Translations under genes and position numbers: made by a program
The notes under the pieces: model-generated
The model's database searches: none
Seen by the model: only the letters and a program-made list of their open reading frames with translations
Told to the model about the DNA's origin: nothing
NCBI RefSeq assembly: GCF_964033635.1
Contig: NZ_OZ035533.1
Coordinates: 1,922,001 to 1,986,000 of the forward strand
Reading direction: 5' to 3'
DNA length: 64,000 nt
Source of the DNA: Chitinophaga sp. MM2321
GTDB lineage: Bacteria > Bacteroidota > Bacteroidia > Chitinophagales > Chitinophagaceae
In this document: one piece after another, positions 53,595 to 62,917 of the stretch
Numbering within the stretch: the first letter of the stretch is position 1
How the letters are laid out: the number at the start of each line of letters is the position of its first letter

Positions 53595-56500
53595 ATGAAA
53601 AAAGGTTTACGTGTATTGCTAATGCAATCATTAGCCCTGTATTTCCTATCACAATCGGCAACCGCGCAGGACCTGGCTATAAGCGGGCAAAAGATTCCCC
53701 CTGAAACTGGTAATCGTACTAACATACAACCCGATGAATCTTCCCTGAAAACAGTGTTGCACCTGATAGAAGATCATTTTAAGGTATCTATCGCTTACAA
53801 AAGCAACCTGGTGAAAAGTAAACGGGTACAACTATCTGTTACTGCCTGCCAGTCGCCGGAAGAGGCCCTGCTCAAAGCATTATCTCCCTTTAATCTTCAC
53901 TTTGAAAAAGTGCGCGATCATTTTTACATGGTAACGGAAAAAGCGGCATCAGCACCCGTTCCGGCTGCACACGATATCAACCTGCAACAGCACCCGGTAA
54001 AGGGGCTGATCAAAGATGAAAAAGGGAATCCTGTTGGCGGTGTAACCGTTCGCGTTACCGGTACTTCTACCGGTACTGTCACCAATACGGATGGTACCTA
54101 TGCACTCAGCACACCCGGTAAAAGCGATGATCAGCTGGAGATCACCTACATCGGTTATGAAACACAATACATCGCTGTAGGCAACAGGGCAGTCATCAAT
54201 ATTACGTTGAAAGAAGGCGCCAGCGCCCTCAATGAAATCGTGGTGACAGGTTACACCACTCAGCGCAAAAAAGACCTCACAGGGTCTGTAGCCGTGGTGG
54301 ATATTGATAACCTGGTAAAACAACCCTCCGCACAGATAACAGAACAACTACAGGGACAGGCATCCGGTGTAACCGTAATCGGATCAGGACAGCCCGGAGA
54401 AGCGCCGCAGATAAGGATCCGCGGTGTCAATACTTTTGGCAATAACGCACCGCTCTATGTCGTTGATGGTGTTCCTACTGATGATATCGCAGATCTCAAC
54501 CCCAATGATGTAGCCAGTTTGCAGGTATTGAAAGATGCCGGTGCAGCTTCTATTTATGGTGCGCGTGCATCCAATGGCGTTATTATCATCACTACCAGGA
54601 GAGGTAAAGGAAAGATTGCGGTCACCTATGATGGCTACTATGGCCGCCAATATCCCAAAAAGGGCAATGTCTGGAATACACTCAATCCGCAGGAACGCGC
54701 CAACCTCCGTTGGCTGGCCTATAAAAATTCTGATGTAGATCCCAGTGATGCACTGTATGGAAACGGCGCCACACCAGTATTACCGGACTATATTCTGCCC
54801 ATGGGCGCTAAAGAAGGCGATCCTTCTACAGATCCCAGCCTGTATTTTGTAAATCCGGATTATACCGATCCTGAAGAAGTGAATGATTTTTACCAGATCG
54901 TAAGGGCCAATAAAGCCGGAACTGACTGGTACCACGAGGTTTTCCGGCCTGCACCTATTACCAGCCACAACGTGGCCGTGAGCGGTGGCAGCGATAAGGG
55001 GAACTATCTCTTTTCCCTCAACTATTTCAATCAGCAAGGCACGCTGATAAATACTTACCTGAAAAGATATACGATCCGGTCTAACACGCAATACAATATC
55101 CGCAGCAATATTAGGGTAGGAGAGAACCTCGCATTCTCCATGACAGACAACCCTTCTGTAGACATTCTTTCATCGGATGCAGTGATCGGTCATGCTATGC
55201 GTGAACAAACACTGATACCTGTATACGATATCAAAGGAAATTTTGCCGGTTCAAAACCGGATGATATGGGAGATGCCTTCAATCCCGTAGCCATGCAATA
55301 CCGCACCCGTAATGACCGTGGCCTGAGTACACGTATGTTTGGTAATATTTATGGAGAAGTAGACTTCCTGAAATACCTGACTTTTCGTACCAGCTTCGGC
55401 GGACAGATTTATTCCAACTGGCAGCACACATTTACTTATCCGCAGTATGAGAATAAAGAAAATGCCAGCGTAAATTCTTATTCAGAAAACGCTTCTAACG
55501 GTCACGACTGGACGTGGACGAACACCCTTACTTATCACCAGCTGCTGGATAATAAACATGACCTGAAAGTGCTTGTGGGCACGGAAGCATTCGATAGCCG
55601 CAGCCGTGAGGTGGGCGGTACCACCCAGGATTATTTCACCTTTGATCCTAATTTCCCGGATCTTTCCAGTGGTACAGGTACACAAACAAACTTCAGCAAC
55701 CGCTCTATGGATGCGCTGTATTCCCTGCTGGGCCGTGTTGATTATTCCTTTAAAGATAAATACCTGATCAGCGGTACGATCCGCCGCGATGGTTCTTCCA
55801 GGTTCCTGAATAATCATTTTGGATGGTTCCCTGCTGTAACAGCAGGCTGGCGTATCTCACAGGAAGAATTTATGAAGAAGGTGACCTGGATCTCCGATCT
55901 GAAGATCCGTGGCGGATGGGGTGTGATGGGTAATCAACTGAACCTGGGTGTTAACAACGGCTACTCTCTCTTCGGTGGTAACCGTAACTCTTCCTATTAC
56001 GACCTGAGTGGAGTAAATAATGGACTCACGCCGGGTTTTGCAGGATTTCAGATTGGTAATCCCAATGCAAAATGGGAGAGTGATGTAAACGCCAATTTTG
56101 GGTTGGATGCAACTTTACTCGACGGTCATCTCGATTTCTCTGTTGATTATTTCCGTAAAGATATTAAAGACCTGTTGTACAACCCTGAGCTGCCGGGCCT
56201 TGCTGGTACCGGAACCTCGCCCTTTGTGAATATTGCCCGCATGAAAAATGAAGGCTTCGACTTTTCTGTTGGCTGGCATGCAAATCTCGCCCGCAATCTT
56301 AAACTAAACGTAATGGGTACACTGACTACCTATAAAAATAAGATCGTTAAAATTGCAGATGGTGTAGATTATTTTGAAACAGATTCCCGCCGTTTTGATG
56401 GCGGCAATATCATCCGCAACGCGGTAGGACAATCGGTATCTTCTTTCTTCGGATATAAGATCGATGGCTTCTGGAATACAGCAGAAGAAATTGCAGCAGC

Positions 56501-57146
56501 AGATGCACAGGCACAAAAGGTAAACAATGATCCGGAAGCCATCTATCAGACCGATGAAGGGCTGGGGCGTTTCCGCTATGCTGACGTAAATGGCGATGGA
56601 CAGATCAATGCAGACGACCGTACTTTCCTGGGTAATCCCAATCCTGATTTCTCTTACGGTCTTAATATCGGTCTTACTTATAAAGCATTCGACTTCAGCA
56701 TTTTCCTGTTTGGTGTGCATGGCAATCAGATCTGGAATAATGTACGCTGGTGGCGTGATTTCTACGCTACTTTCGAAGGTGCAAAAAGTAAAACAGCTTT
56801 GTATGATTCCTGGACACCGGAAAATCATAACGCGAAAGTACCCATTCAGGAGATCAACCGGTACACGAGCACCAGCGCAGTTCCTAACTCCTACATGGTA
56901 GAAAACGGTGCCTATCTGCGCGCTAAAAATATGCAGATCGGCTATACGTTGCCTGCCGGCGCATTGAATAGATTACATATAGAGAAGTTCCGCGTATACG
57001 TGCAGGCTGCAAACCTGTTTACCATTACAAAGTATTCAGGGCTTGATCCGGAAATCGGTGGCTCCGGTATTACCGATTTCGGTGTAGACGAAGGTTCCTA
57101 TCCCAATCAGCGCCAGTTTCTTATTGGTGTAAATGTGGGTTTCTAA
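53595..57146 (+). CDS. SusC/RagA-family TonB-dependent receptor with STN domain
   Basis: 1183 residues. Signal peptide to about residue 25 (SATAQ), STN domain (LKTVLHLIEDHFKVSIAYKSNLV), regulatory beta domain (VKGLIKDEKGNPVGGVTVRVTG), plug with LNEIVVTGYTTQRKKDLTGSV, and a long barrel ending FLIGVNVGF. It imports oligosaccharides with SusD. The GH2 enzyme gene downstream points to glucosamine-containing oligosaccharides. It is controlled by the sigma/FecR pair just upstream. Confidence 0.95.
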   Translation: MKKGLRVLLMQSLALYFLSQSATAQDLAISGQKIPPETGNRTNIQPDESSLKTVLHLIEDHFKVSIAYKSNLVKSKRVQLSVTACQSPEEALLKALSPFNLHFEKVRDHFYMVTEKAASAPVPAAHDINLQQHPVKGLIKDEKGNPVGGVTVRVTGTSTGTVTNTDGTYALSTPGKSDDQLEITYIGYETQYIAVGNRAVINITLKEGASALNEIVVTGYTTQRKKDLTGSVAVVDIDNLVKQPSAQITEQLQGQASGVTVIGSGQPGEAPQIRIRGVNTFGNNAPLYVVDGVPTDDIADLNPNDVASLQVLKDAGAASIYGARASNGVIIITTRRGKGKIAVTYDGYYGRQYPKKGNVWNTLNPQERANLRWLAYKNSDVDPSDALYGNGATPVLPDYILPMGAKEGDPSTDPSLYFVNPDYTDPEEVNDFYQIVRANKAGTDWYHEVFRPAPITSHNVAVSGGSDKGNYLFSLNYFNQQGTLINTYLKRYTIRSNTQYNIRSNIRVGENLAFSMTDNPSVDILSSDAVIGHAMREQTLIPVYDIKGNFAGSKPDDMGDAFNPVAMQYRTRNDRGLSTRMFGNIYGEVDFLKYLTFRTSFGGQIYSNWQHTFTYPQYENKENASVNSYSENASNGHDWTWTNTLTYHQLLDNKHDLKVLVGTEAFDSRSREVGGTTQDYFTFDPNFPDLSSGTGTQTNFSNRSMDALYSLLGRVDYSFKDKYLISGTIRRDGSSRFLNNHFGWFPAVTAGWRISQEEFMKKVTWISDLKIRGGWGVMGNQLNLGVNNGYSLFGGNRNSSYYDLSGVNNGLTPGFAGFQIGNPNAKWESDVNANFGLDATLLDGHLDFSVDYFRKDIKDLLYNPELPGLAGTGTSPFVNIARMKNEGFDFSVGWHANLARNLKLNVMGTLTTYKNKIVKIADGVDYFETDSRRFDGGNIIRNAVGQSVSSFFGYKIDGFWNTAEEIAAADAQAQKVNNDPEAIYQTDEGLGRFRYADVNGDGQINADDRTFLGNPNPDFSYGLNIGLTYKAFDFSIFLFGVHGNQIWNNVRWWRDFYATFEGAKSKTALYDSWTPENHNAKVPIQEINRYTSTSAVPNSYMVENGAYLRAKNMQIGYTLPAGALNRLHIEKFRVYVQAANLFTITKYSGLDPEIGGSGITDFGVDEGSYPNQRQFLIGVNVGF

Positions 57147-57173
57147 TATATGCTTCATTAAAAATGTACGATC

Positions 57174-58988
57174 ATGAAATCATTCAATCATATATTATTA
57201 GGTACAGCTTTTACCATGGCTGCTTTAATGTCCGGTTGCAGCAAAAGTTTCCTCGAAAAGCCGCCACAGGCTGCACTGGATGAGGGTCAGATGACAAGTA
57301 AAAAAGGCGTGAACATTTTGCTGATAGGCGCCTATGGTGCACTGGACGGACAGGACTTCGTAGACGGCGATATGGTAAATCTCTCCGGCGGAAGTGGCTA
57401 CGCGGTATCTCCTGATAACTGGATCTATGGCAGCGTATGCGGTGGAGATGCGCATAAGGGCAGCTCTCCGGATGATGCCAGTTCCGCACTGACCATCGCT
57501 ATGTTTGGCGCTACGGCTACCGACGGTTTCTTTAATGATAAATGGCGCGTTGGCTATGAAGGTATCCGTCGTTGTAATTTTGTATTGTATCTCCTGGGTA
57601 AGGTAACGGATATGACAGATGCCGAGAAGGCAGAAGTGGCCGGGGAAGCACGTTTCCTGCGTGGTCATTATTATTCAGACCTGAAAAAGATGTTTAATAA
57701 AGTATCTTATATTGATGAAAACACCTCCGGCTTTGAAAACCTCGATGTGGATCAGTTTAAGGTACCGAATGATAAAGATATATGGCCGCTGATTGAAGCA
57801 GATTTTAAATTTGCTTATGAAAATCTGAATGACAGACAGTCGGAAGTTGGTCGCGCTAATAAATGGGCTGCTGCCGCTTATCTGGCTAAAACATACCTGT
57901 ATGAAGGTAAATATACAGATGCGATGCGGCTCTTTGAAACCGTGATCCACAACGGTATTACAACAAAAGGACTGCCGTTTAAACTGATGCCGAAGTTTCA
58001 TGATAACTATGATGCGGCCACTGAAAATAACCAGGAATCTGTATTCTCTATTCAATACAGCGCCAATGATGGTTCCGGAACAAGTGCCAATGCCAACCAG
58101 GGCGAAATGCTGAACTATCCGTATGGCGGACCTTTCAGCTGTTGCGGGTTCTATCAGCCTTCACTGGATCTGGCTAACTCTTATCGCACGGATGCCAACG
58201 GTCTTCCTTACCTCGACGATTATAATCAGCACCCATTGAAAACAGATATGGGTATTGCCAGCACGGCTTCTTTTACACCTGATCAGGGCAACCTGGACCC
58301 GCGACTGGATTGGACCGTAGGCCGCAGAGGGCTGCCTTATCTTGATTGGGGACTCCATCCCGGCGACTTGTGGATTCGCAGCCAGGCTTCTGCCGGCCCA
58401 TATTCTCCGCTAAAGAATGTATACATGCAGTCCACACAGGATAAGTATTACGATCCCAACGGATGGGCGCCCGGTAATGCGATCAACTATGTACTGATCC
58501 GTTTTTCAGATGTATTGCTTATGGCTGCTGAATGCCAGGCGCAGGCCGGAAGCCTGGATATCGCCCAGCAATATGTAGACATGGTACGTGGCCGTATGAT
58601 GGACCCGGTAGGATGGGTACATACTTATATTGATCCTGCTGATCCGTTGGGAGGTGCAACAGATACACCCGCCGCGAATTATAAAATCAGTAAGTATCCT
58701 GCCAACACTTTTACAGCAAAAGGAAAGGCATACGCCCTGAAAGCAATTTACTTCGAACGCAAGCTGGAACTGGCTATGGAAGGACACCGCTTCTTCGACC
58801 TGGTACGCTGGAAAACTGCTGCAACAGATTTGAATAAATTCTTTGCATATGAAACAACTATCACCACTGATCTTAAAGGTGCCCACTTTACTGCCAATAA
58901 AAATGAATATTTCCCTATTCCCCAACGCCAGATAGATCTGAGCACAAAGAATGGCACTTCAGCACTCATACAAAATACTGGGTATTAA
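57174..58988 (+). CDS. SusD/RagB-family outer-membrane lipoprotein
   Basis: 604 residues, large for the family. Lipobox ALMSGC-SK gives the anchor at Cys22. SusD-type helices are visible (AEVAGEARFLRGHYYSDLKKMF; FERKLELAMEGHRFFDLVRWK) with the C-terminal PIPQRQIDLS tail. It starts 27 bp after SusC and forms its lid. Confidence 0.94.
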   Translation: MKSFNHILLGTAFTMAALMSGCSKSFLEKPPQAALDEGQMTSKKGVNILLIGAYGALDGQDFVDGDMVNLSGGSGYAVSPDNWIYGSVCGGDAHKGSSPDDASSALTIAMFGATATDGFFNDKWRVGYEGIRRCNFVLYLLGKVTDMTDAEKAEVAGEARFLRGHYYSDLKKMFNKVSYIDENTSGFENLDVDQFKVPNDKDIWPLIEADFKFAYENLNDRQSEVGRANKWAAAAYLAKTYLYEGKYTDAMRLFETVIHNGITTKGLPFKLMPKFHDNYDAATENNQESVFSIQYSANDGSGTSANANQGEMLNYPYGGPFSCCGFYQPSLDLANSYRTDANGLPYLDDYNQHPLKTDMGIASTASFTPDQGNLDPRLDWTVGRRGLPYLDWGLHPGDLWIRSQASAGPYSPLKNVYMQSTQDKYYDPNGWAPGNAINYVLIRFSDVLLMAAECQAQAGSLDIAQQYVDMVRGRMMDPVGWVHTYIDPADPLGGATDTPAANYKISKYPANTFTAKGKAYALKAIYFERKLELAMEGHRFFDLVRWKTAATDLNKFFAYETTITTDLKGAHFTANKNEYFPIPQRQIDLSTKNGTSALIQNTGY

Positions 58989-59002
58989 TTATTGCATATC
59001 AT

Positions 59003-59032
59003 AAGGCGGAGTACATCACTCCGCCTTCTTTT
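59003..59032 (+). terminator. Terminator/attenuator between susD and the GH2 gene
   Basis: Perfect 9-bp arms AAGGCGGAG and CTCCGCCTT, 7-nt loop, followed by CTTTT. It is 11 bp before the GH2 start in the same direction, so part of the transcripts should stop after SusCD. Confidence 0.75.
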
Positions 59033-59043
59033 AAACCATTCAT

Positions 59044-61656
59044 ATGAAACATGGCTATTTCCTGCCACTGTTAATGGCCCTTGCTATGCCTGCGCAGGCC
59101 TGGCAACAATGGATTACAGCAGATAAACCACTGGAACAGCACTGGAAAATTCAATCATCCGTTAACGTTAGGGGAGATGGTAAAGAGATTTCTTCCGGTA
59201 GTTTCTCTCCTGCAAACTGGTACGCTGCCAAGGTACCCGGTACCGTGATGGCTGCACTGGTAGATAACGGGGTATACAAAGATGTTTTCTTTGACCGGAA
59301 TATGGAGAAGATCCCCGGAGATCAGTTCAAAGCTCCCTGGTGGCATCGTACTACGTTTGAGCTGCCCGCTATGCAGGAAGGACAGGTAGTACAACTGGTG
59401 TTTAACGGGATCAATTACCGGGCAGACATCTGGCTGAATGGTGTGCAGATCGCCGCAGCAGATACGGTGAAAGGCGGTTTCCGCCGGTTTAGGTTTGATG
59501 TGAGCAAGGTGGCGCATACCGGCACTAACGTGCTGGCACTAAAACTTACTGCCCCCGGTCCCGGTGAGCCCACGCTCGGCTTTGTTGACTGGAATCCTGC
59601 GCCACCGGATCATAACATGGGTATCTGGCGTGATGTGCACCTGCTGTTAAGCGGTCCAGTCGCCATTTCCCAGCCTTTTGTACAAACAAGGGTGGATACG
59701 GCTACCTTAAAACGTGCAGCCCTTACCGTGAGTGCGCTCCTGCATAATCACAGCGATAAAGCGGTGAGTGGTACACTGGAAGGCAATATTACTCCGGGCA
59801 TTACTATCTCTCAAAAAATAACTTTATCTCCCCATAGCAGCAGGAAGGTTGTCTTTACCCCGCAGGAGTACGTACAACTGAATATCAGCAATCCCCGCCT
59901 GTGGTGGACCCGCGACCTGGGCAAACCGGAACTGTATAAGTTGTCGTTGCAATTTGTTGCTCCTACGGTATCGGATAAACGAACGGTTACCTTTGGCATC
60001 CGCTCTGTAGGGGATTACATCAATGCCGAAGGACACCGTGGCTATACGCTCAATGGTAAGAAGCTGCTGATCCGCGGTGGCGGCTGGACAGACCCTATGC
60101 TACTCAACGCTACCCCGGAATATGAACGGGCAGGTATTGAATACGCTGTACATATGAACCTCAACACCATCCGCATGGAAGGCTTCTGGGGAAACAATCA
60201 GCATCTCTATGATCTGTGCGATGAGAAAGGTATCCTGATCATGGTGGGCTGGAGTGCGGCCTGGGAATGGGATAATTATTTTATCTCGGAAGCAGATGAT
60301 TTCGGCGGCATCAAGACCCCGGAGCAACAGTTTGTTGTAGCAACATCCTGGAAAGACCAGGTTATATGGTTGCGTAACCATCCTTCTGTATTTGTATGGG
60401 TGTATGGTAGTGATAAACTTCCCCGCCCCGCACTGGAACAAAAATACCTCGACATCCTGAAAGAATATGATCCTACCCGCCCGGCATTGAGTTCGGCGCA
60501 TGATAATACCAGCAGTATCACTGGCCCTGCTGCCGTAAAAATGCGCGGCCCTTACGATTATGTGCCACCGGACTATTGGTATATAGATGATAAAAACGGC
60601 GGCGCCTTCGGCTTTAATACGGAAACAGGTCCCGGCCCGGAAGTGCCGCTGCTGGAGAGCCTGAAGAAGATGATCCCCAAAGATTCCCTGTGGCCTATCA
60701 GCAGTTCCTGGATGTATCATGCGGCAAGGGGGGAGTTCCACAACCTGGACTATTACAACAATGCGATGAATAAGCGTTTAGGCGCGCCCGTTAGCCTGGA
60801 AGATTACCTGCGCAAAGCGCAGTATCTCAACTACGAAGGCATGCGCGCCATGATGGAAGCCTTTACGGCCAATCGTCCGCGTGCTACCGGCATTATCCAG
60901 TGGATGTATAATTCCTCCTGGCCTAAATTGTGGTGGCAGCTATACGATTATTACCTGCTACCCACCGGCGCTTTCTATGGTGCAAGAAAAGCCGGAGAGC
61001 CATGGCATATCTCCTACAACTATGGAACAAAGGGCGTGGATATTATCAACAACACCAGCATGCCGGCGCCATCCCTGAAAGCAAAGATTCATGTACTGGA
61101 TGCCGCGCTGCATAAGGTATGGCAAAAAGATACCGTTATCAGTGGACTGGCTGCCCAGGATGCCCTGCACCTGCCGGCATTGCCGGAAATACCCGCCACC
61201 ACTACGTGGTTCCTGGATCTGCGCCTGGAAGAACAGGGCAAAACAGTTAGCCGCAATTTTTATGTGCTATCAACAAAACAAGACTTGCTGGATACTGCGA
61301 AAACCAATTGGTACGTGACCCCGCAAACACAGTTTGCAGACCTGCAGTTACTGCAGCAATTACCTCCCGTAAAACCGGAAGTGCAGCAAACATTCACACA
61401 AAAGGGGTATACTACTTTTGCACGGGTAACAATCCGTAACCCGGGTACACACCTGGCCTTTATGATACACCTGGATATCCGCCGTAAGACAAGCGGAGAA
61501 ACTGTTGTACCGGTATTTTGGGAAGATAATGATTTCACATTACTGCCAGGTGAAAATATCACTATTAATAGTTATGTTTATACCAAAGATCTGAAACAAC
61601 AACCCGCGATGATAGCTGTTAGTGGCTGGAACATCGTATCAACCAATCAAGAATGA
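59044..61656 (+). CDS. GH2 exo-beta-D-glucosaminidase-like enzyme
   Basis: 870 residues. Signal peptide (to about residue 19). The GH2 sugar-binding jelly roll is at about 30-210 (RADIWLNGVQIAAADTVKGGFRRF), Ig-like domain at 210-325, TIM barrel at 325-650, and beta domains after it. In the barrel the acid/base motif reads VYGSD with Asp457, not the Asn-Glu of beta-galactosidases, and the nucleophile region is FNTETGPGP with Glu527. The GSD/E pattern is that of exo-beta-D-glucosaminidases (CsxA group). It would remove glucosamine from the non-reducing end of chitosan oligomers in the periplasm. Its TGA overlaps the MFS start (ATGA). Confidence 0.88.
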   Translation: MKHGYFLPLLMALAMPAQAWQQWITADKPLEQHWKIQSSVNVRGDGKEISSGSFSPANWYAAKVPGTVMAALVDNGVYKDVFFDRNMEKIPGDQFKAPWWHRTTFELPAMQEGQVVQLVFNGINYRADIWLNGVQIAAADTVKGGFRRFRFDVSKVAHTGTNVLALKLTAPGPGEPTLGFVDWNPAPPDHNMGIWRDVHLLLSGPVAISQPFVQTRVDTATLKRAALTVSALLHNHSDKAVSGTLEGNITPGITISQKITLSPHSSRKVVFTPQEYVQLNISNPRLWWTRDLGKPELYKLSLQFVAPTVSDKRTVTFGIRSVGDYINAEGHRGYTLNGKKLLIRGGGWTDPMLLNATPEYERAGIEYAVHMNLNTIRMEGFWGNNQHLYDLCDEKGILIMVGWSAAWEWDNYFISEADDFGGIKTPEQQFVVATSWKDQVIWLRNHPSVFVWVYGSDKLPRPALEQKYLDILKEYDPTRPALSSAHDNTSSITGPAAVKMRGPYDYVPPDYWYIDDKNGGAFGFNTETGPGPEVPLLESLKKMIPKDSLWPISSSWMYHAARGEFHNLDYYNNAMNKRLGAPVSLEDYLRKAQYLNYEGMRAMMEAFTANRPRATGIIQWMYNSSWPKLWWQLYDYYLLPTGAFYGARKAGEPWHISYNYGTKGVDIINNTSMPAPSLKAKIHVLDAALHKVWQKDTVISGLAAQDALHLPALPEIPATTTWFLDLRLEEQGKTVSRNFYVLSTKQDLLDTAKTNWYVTPQTQFADLQLLQQLPPVKPEVQQTFTQKGYTTFARVTIRNPGTHLAFMIHLDIRRKTSGETVVPVFWEDNDFTLLPGENITINSYVYTKDLKQQPAMIAVSGWNIVSTNQE

Positions 61657-62873
61657 AACGTAACTATTACATCGTCGGTTTAATAATGCTCACCTTTTTT
61701 GTGATTTCTTTTCTGACCAATGTGATTGGCCCGCTGATACCCGATATTATCAAGGGTTTCAATTTGAGCCTCACGATGGTAGCATTATTACCGTTTGCTT
61801 TTTTTATTGCTTATGGTGTGATGAGTATTCCCGCAGGCATGCTCATAGAACGGTACAAGGAAAAGAAGATCATGATAGCTGCTTTCCTGGTGGCTTTTAG
61901 CGGGGCATTACTCTTGTCTTTGTATCCGAATTATTTAACCGCTGTACTGTCGCTTTTCTTAATTGGCTGCGGCATGGCCATGTTACAGGTGGTGATCAAC
62001 CCGCTGTTACGTATTTCCGGCGGAGAAGAGAACTATGCTTTCAACTCCGTGCTGGCGCAGCTGATCTTCGGACTGGCGTCTTTTGTTAGTCCACTCGTAT
62101 ATTCGTACCTGGTAGTAAATATGCACGATGGTTCTATGGGTGGTTTGGCATCCCTGGTGCCGGCAAGCCTGCCCTGGATATCACTCTACTGGCTGTTTAC
62201 CTTGATTTGTCTGTTGATGGTGGTAATCATTGCTGTGTCAGTATTTCCACAGGTAGCCCTTACAAAGGAAGAAGAAGTAGGTCCGCTGAAAACACATATG
62301 GATCTGCTGAAGAAGCCAGTGGTATTACTTTATTTCGCAGCGATCTTTTGCTATGTAGGAACAGAGCAGGGCATTGCCAATTGGATCTCACAATTCCTGG
62401 CCACCTATCACCAGTATAATCCACAAACGACCGGCGCTAATGCGGTCGCCTATTTCTGGGGACTGATGACAGCAGGTGGTGTATTGGGACTCCTGTTACT
62501 TAAACTGGTAGATAGCCGGAAAGTATTGATAGGCTTTACTTTGCTGGCGATGATCAGTCTCACTGCGGCATTATTCGGTAATGGTCAAACAGCACTCATC
62601 GCTTTTCCGCTGGTAGGTTTCTTCGCTTCCGTGATGTATCCGGTTATTTTTTCCCTGGCGCTAAACTCGGTATCAGAACACCACGGCTCTTTTGCAGGCA
62701 TCCTTGTTACAGGTATTATCGGCGGCGCGATTTTACCGCTTATTGTCGGCGGCCTGGGTGATCATTGGGGATTACGTACCGGTATGTGTTTCCTGTATCT
62801 GACGATGGGATATATTCTGAGCATCGGCTTCTGGGCAAGACCGATTATAACAAATAAGACGATAAAACTATAA
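61653..62873 (+). CDS. Sugar MFS transporter
   Basis: 406 residues with 12 hydrophobic segments. The start overlaps the GH2 stop by 4 bp. Features such as SIPAGMLIERYKEKK between helices 2 and 3, LIGCGMAMLQVVINPLLR in helix 4, and LVDSRKVLIGF place it near the fucose/glucose permease (FucP-like) group of H+ symporters. It probably takes glucosamine or a short oligomer released by the GH2 enzyme across the inner membrane. Confidence 0.9.
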   Translation: MKRNYYIVGLIMLTFFVISFLTNVIGPLIPDIIKGFNLSLTMVALLPFAFFIAYGVMSIPAGMLIERYKEKKIMIAAFLVAFSGALLLSLYPNYLTAVLSLFLIGCGMAMLQVVINPLLRISGGEENYAFNSVLAQLIFGLASFVSPLVYSYLVVNMHDGSMGGLASLVPASLPWISLYWLFTLICLLMVVIIAVSVFPQVALTKEEEVGPLKTHMDLLKKPVVLLYFAAIFCYVGTEQGIANWISQFLATYHQYNPQTTGANAVAYFWGLMTAGGVLGLLLLKLVDSRKVLIGFTLLAMISLTAALFGNGQTALIAFPLVGFFASVMYPVIFSLALNSVSEHHGSFAGILVTGIIGGAILPLIVGGLGDHWGLRTGMCFLYLTMGYILSIGFWARPIITNKTIKL

Positions 62874-62880
62874 GAAGAAT

Positions 62881-62908
62881 AAAGCGTCCGGGATGTGCCG
62901 GACGCTTT
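62881..62908. terminator. Bidirectional intrinsic terminator
   Basis: Perfect 11-bp arms AAAGCGTCCGG and CCGGACGCTTT with a 6-nt loop, between the convergent MFS and CHU_C genes; A-rich to the left, T/A-rich to the right. Confidence 0.8.
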
Positions 62909-62917
62909 GTAAAAACG

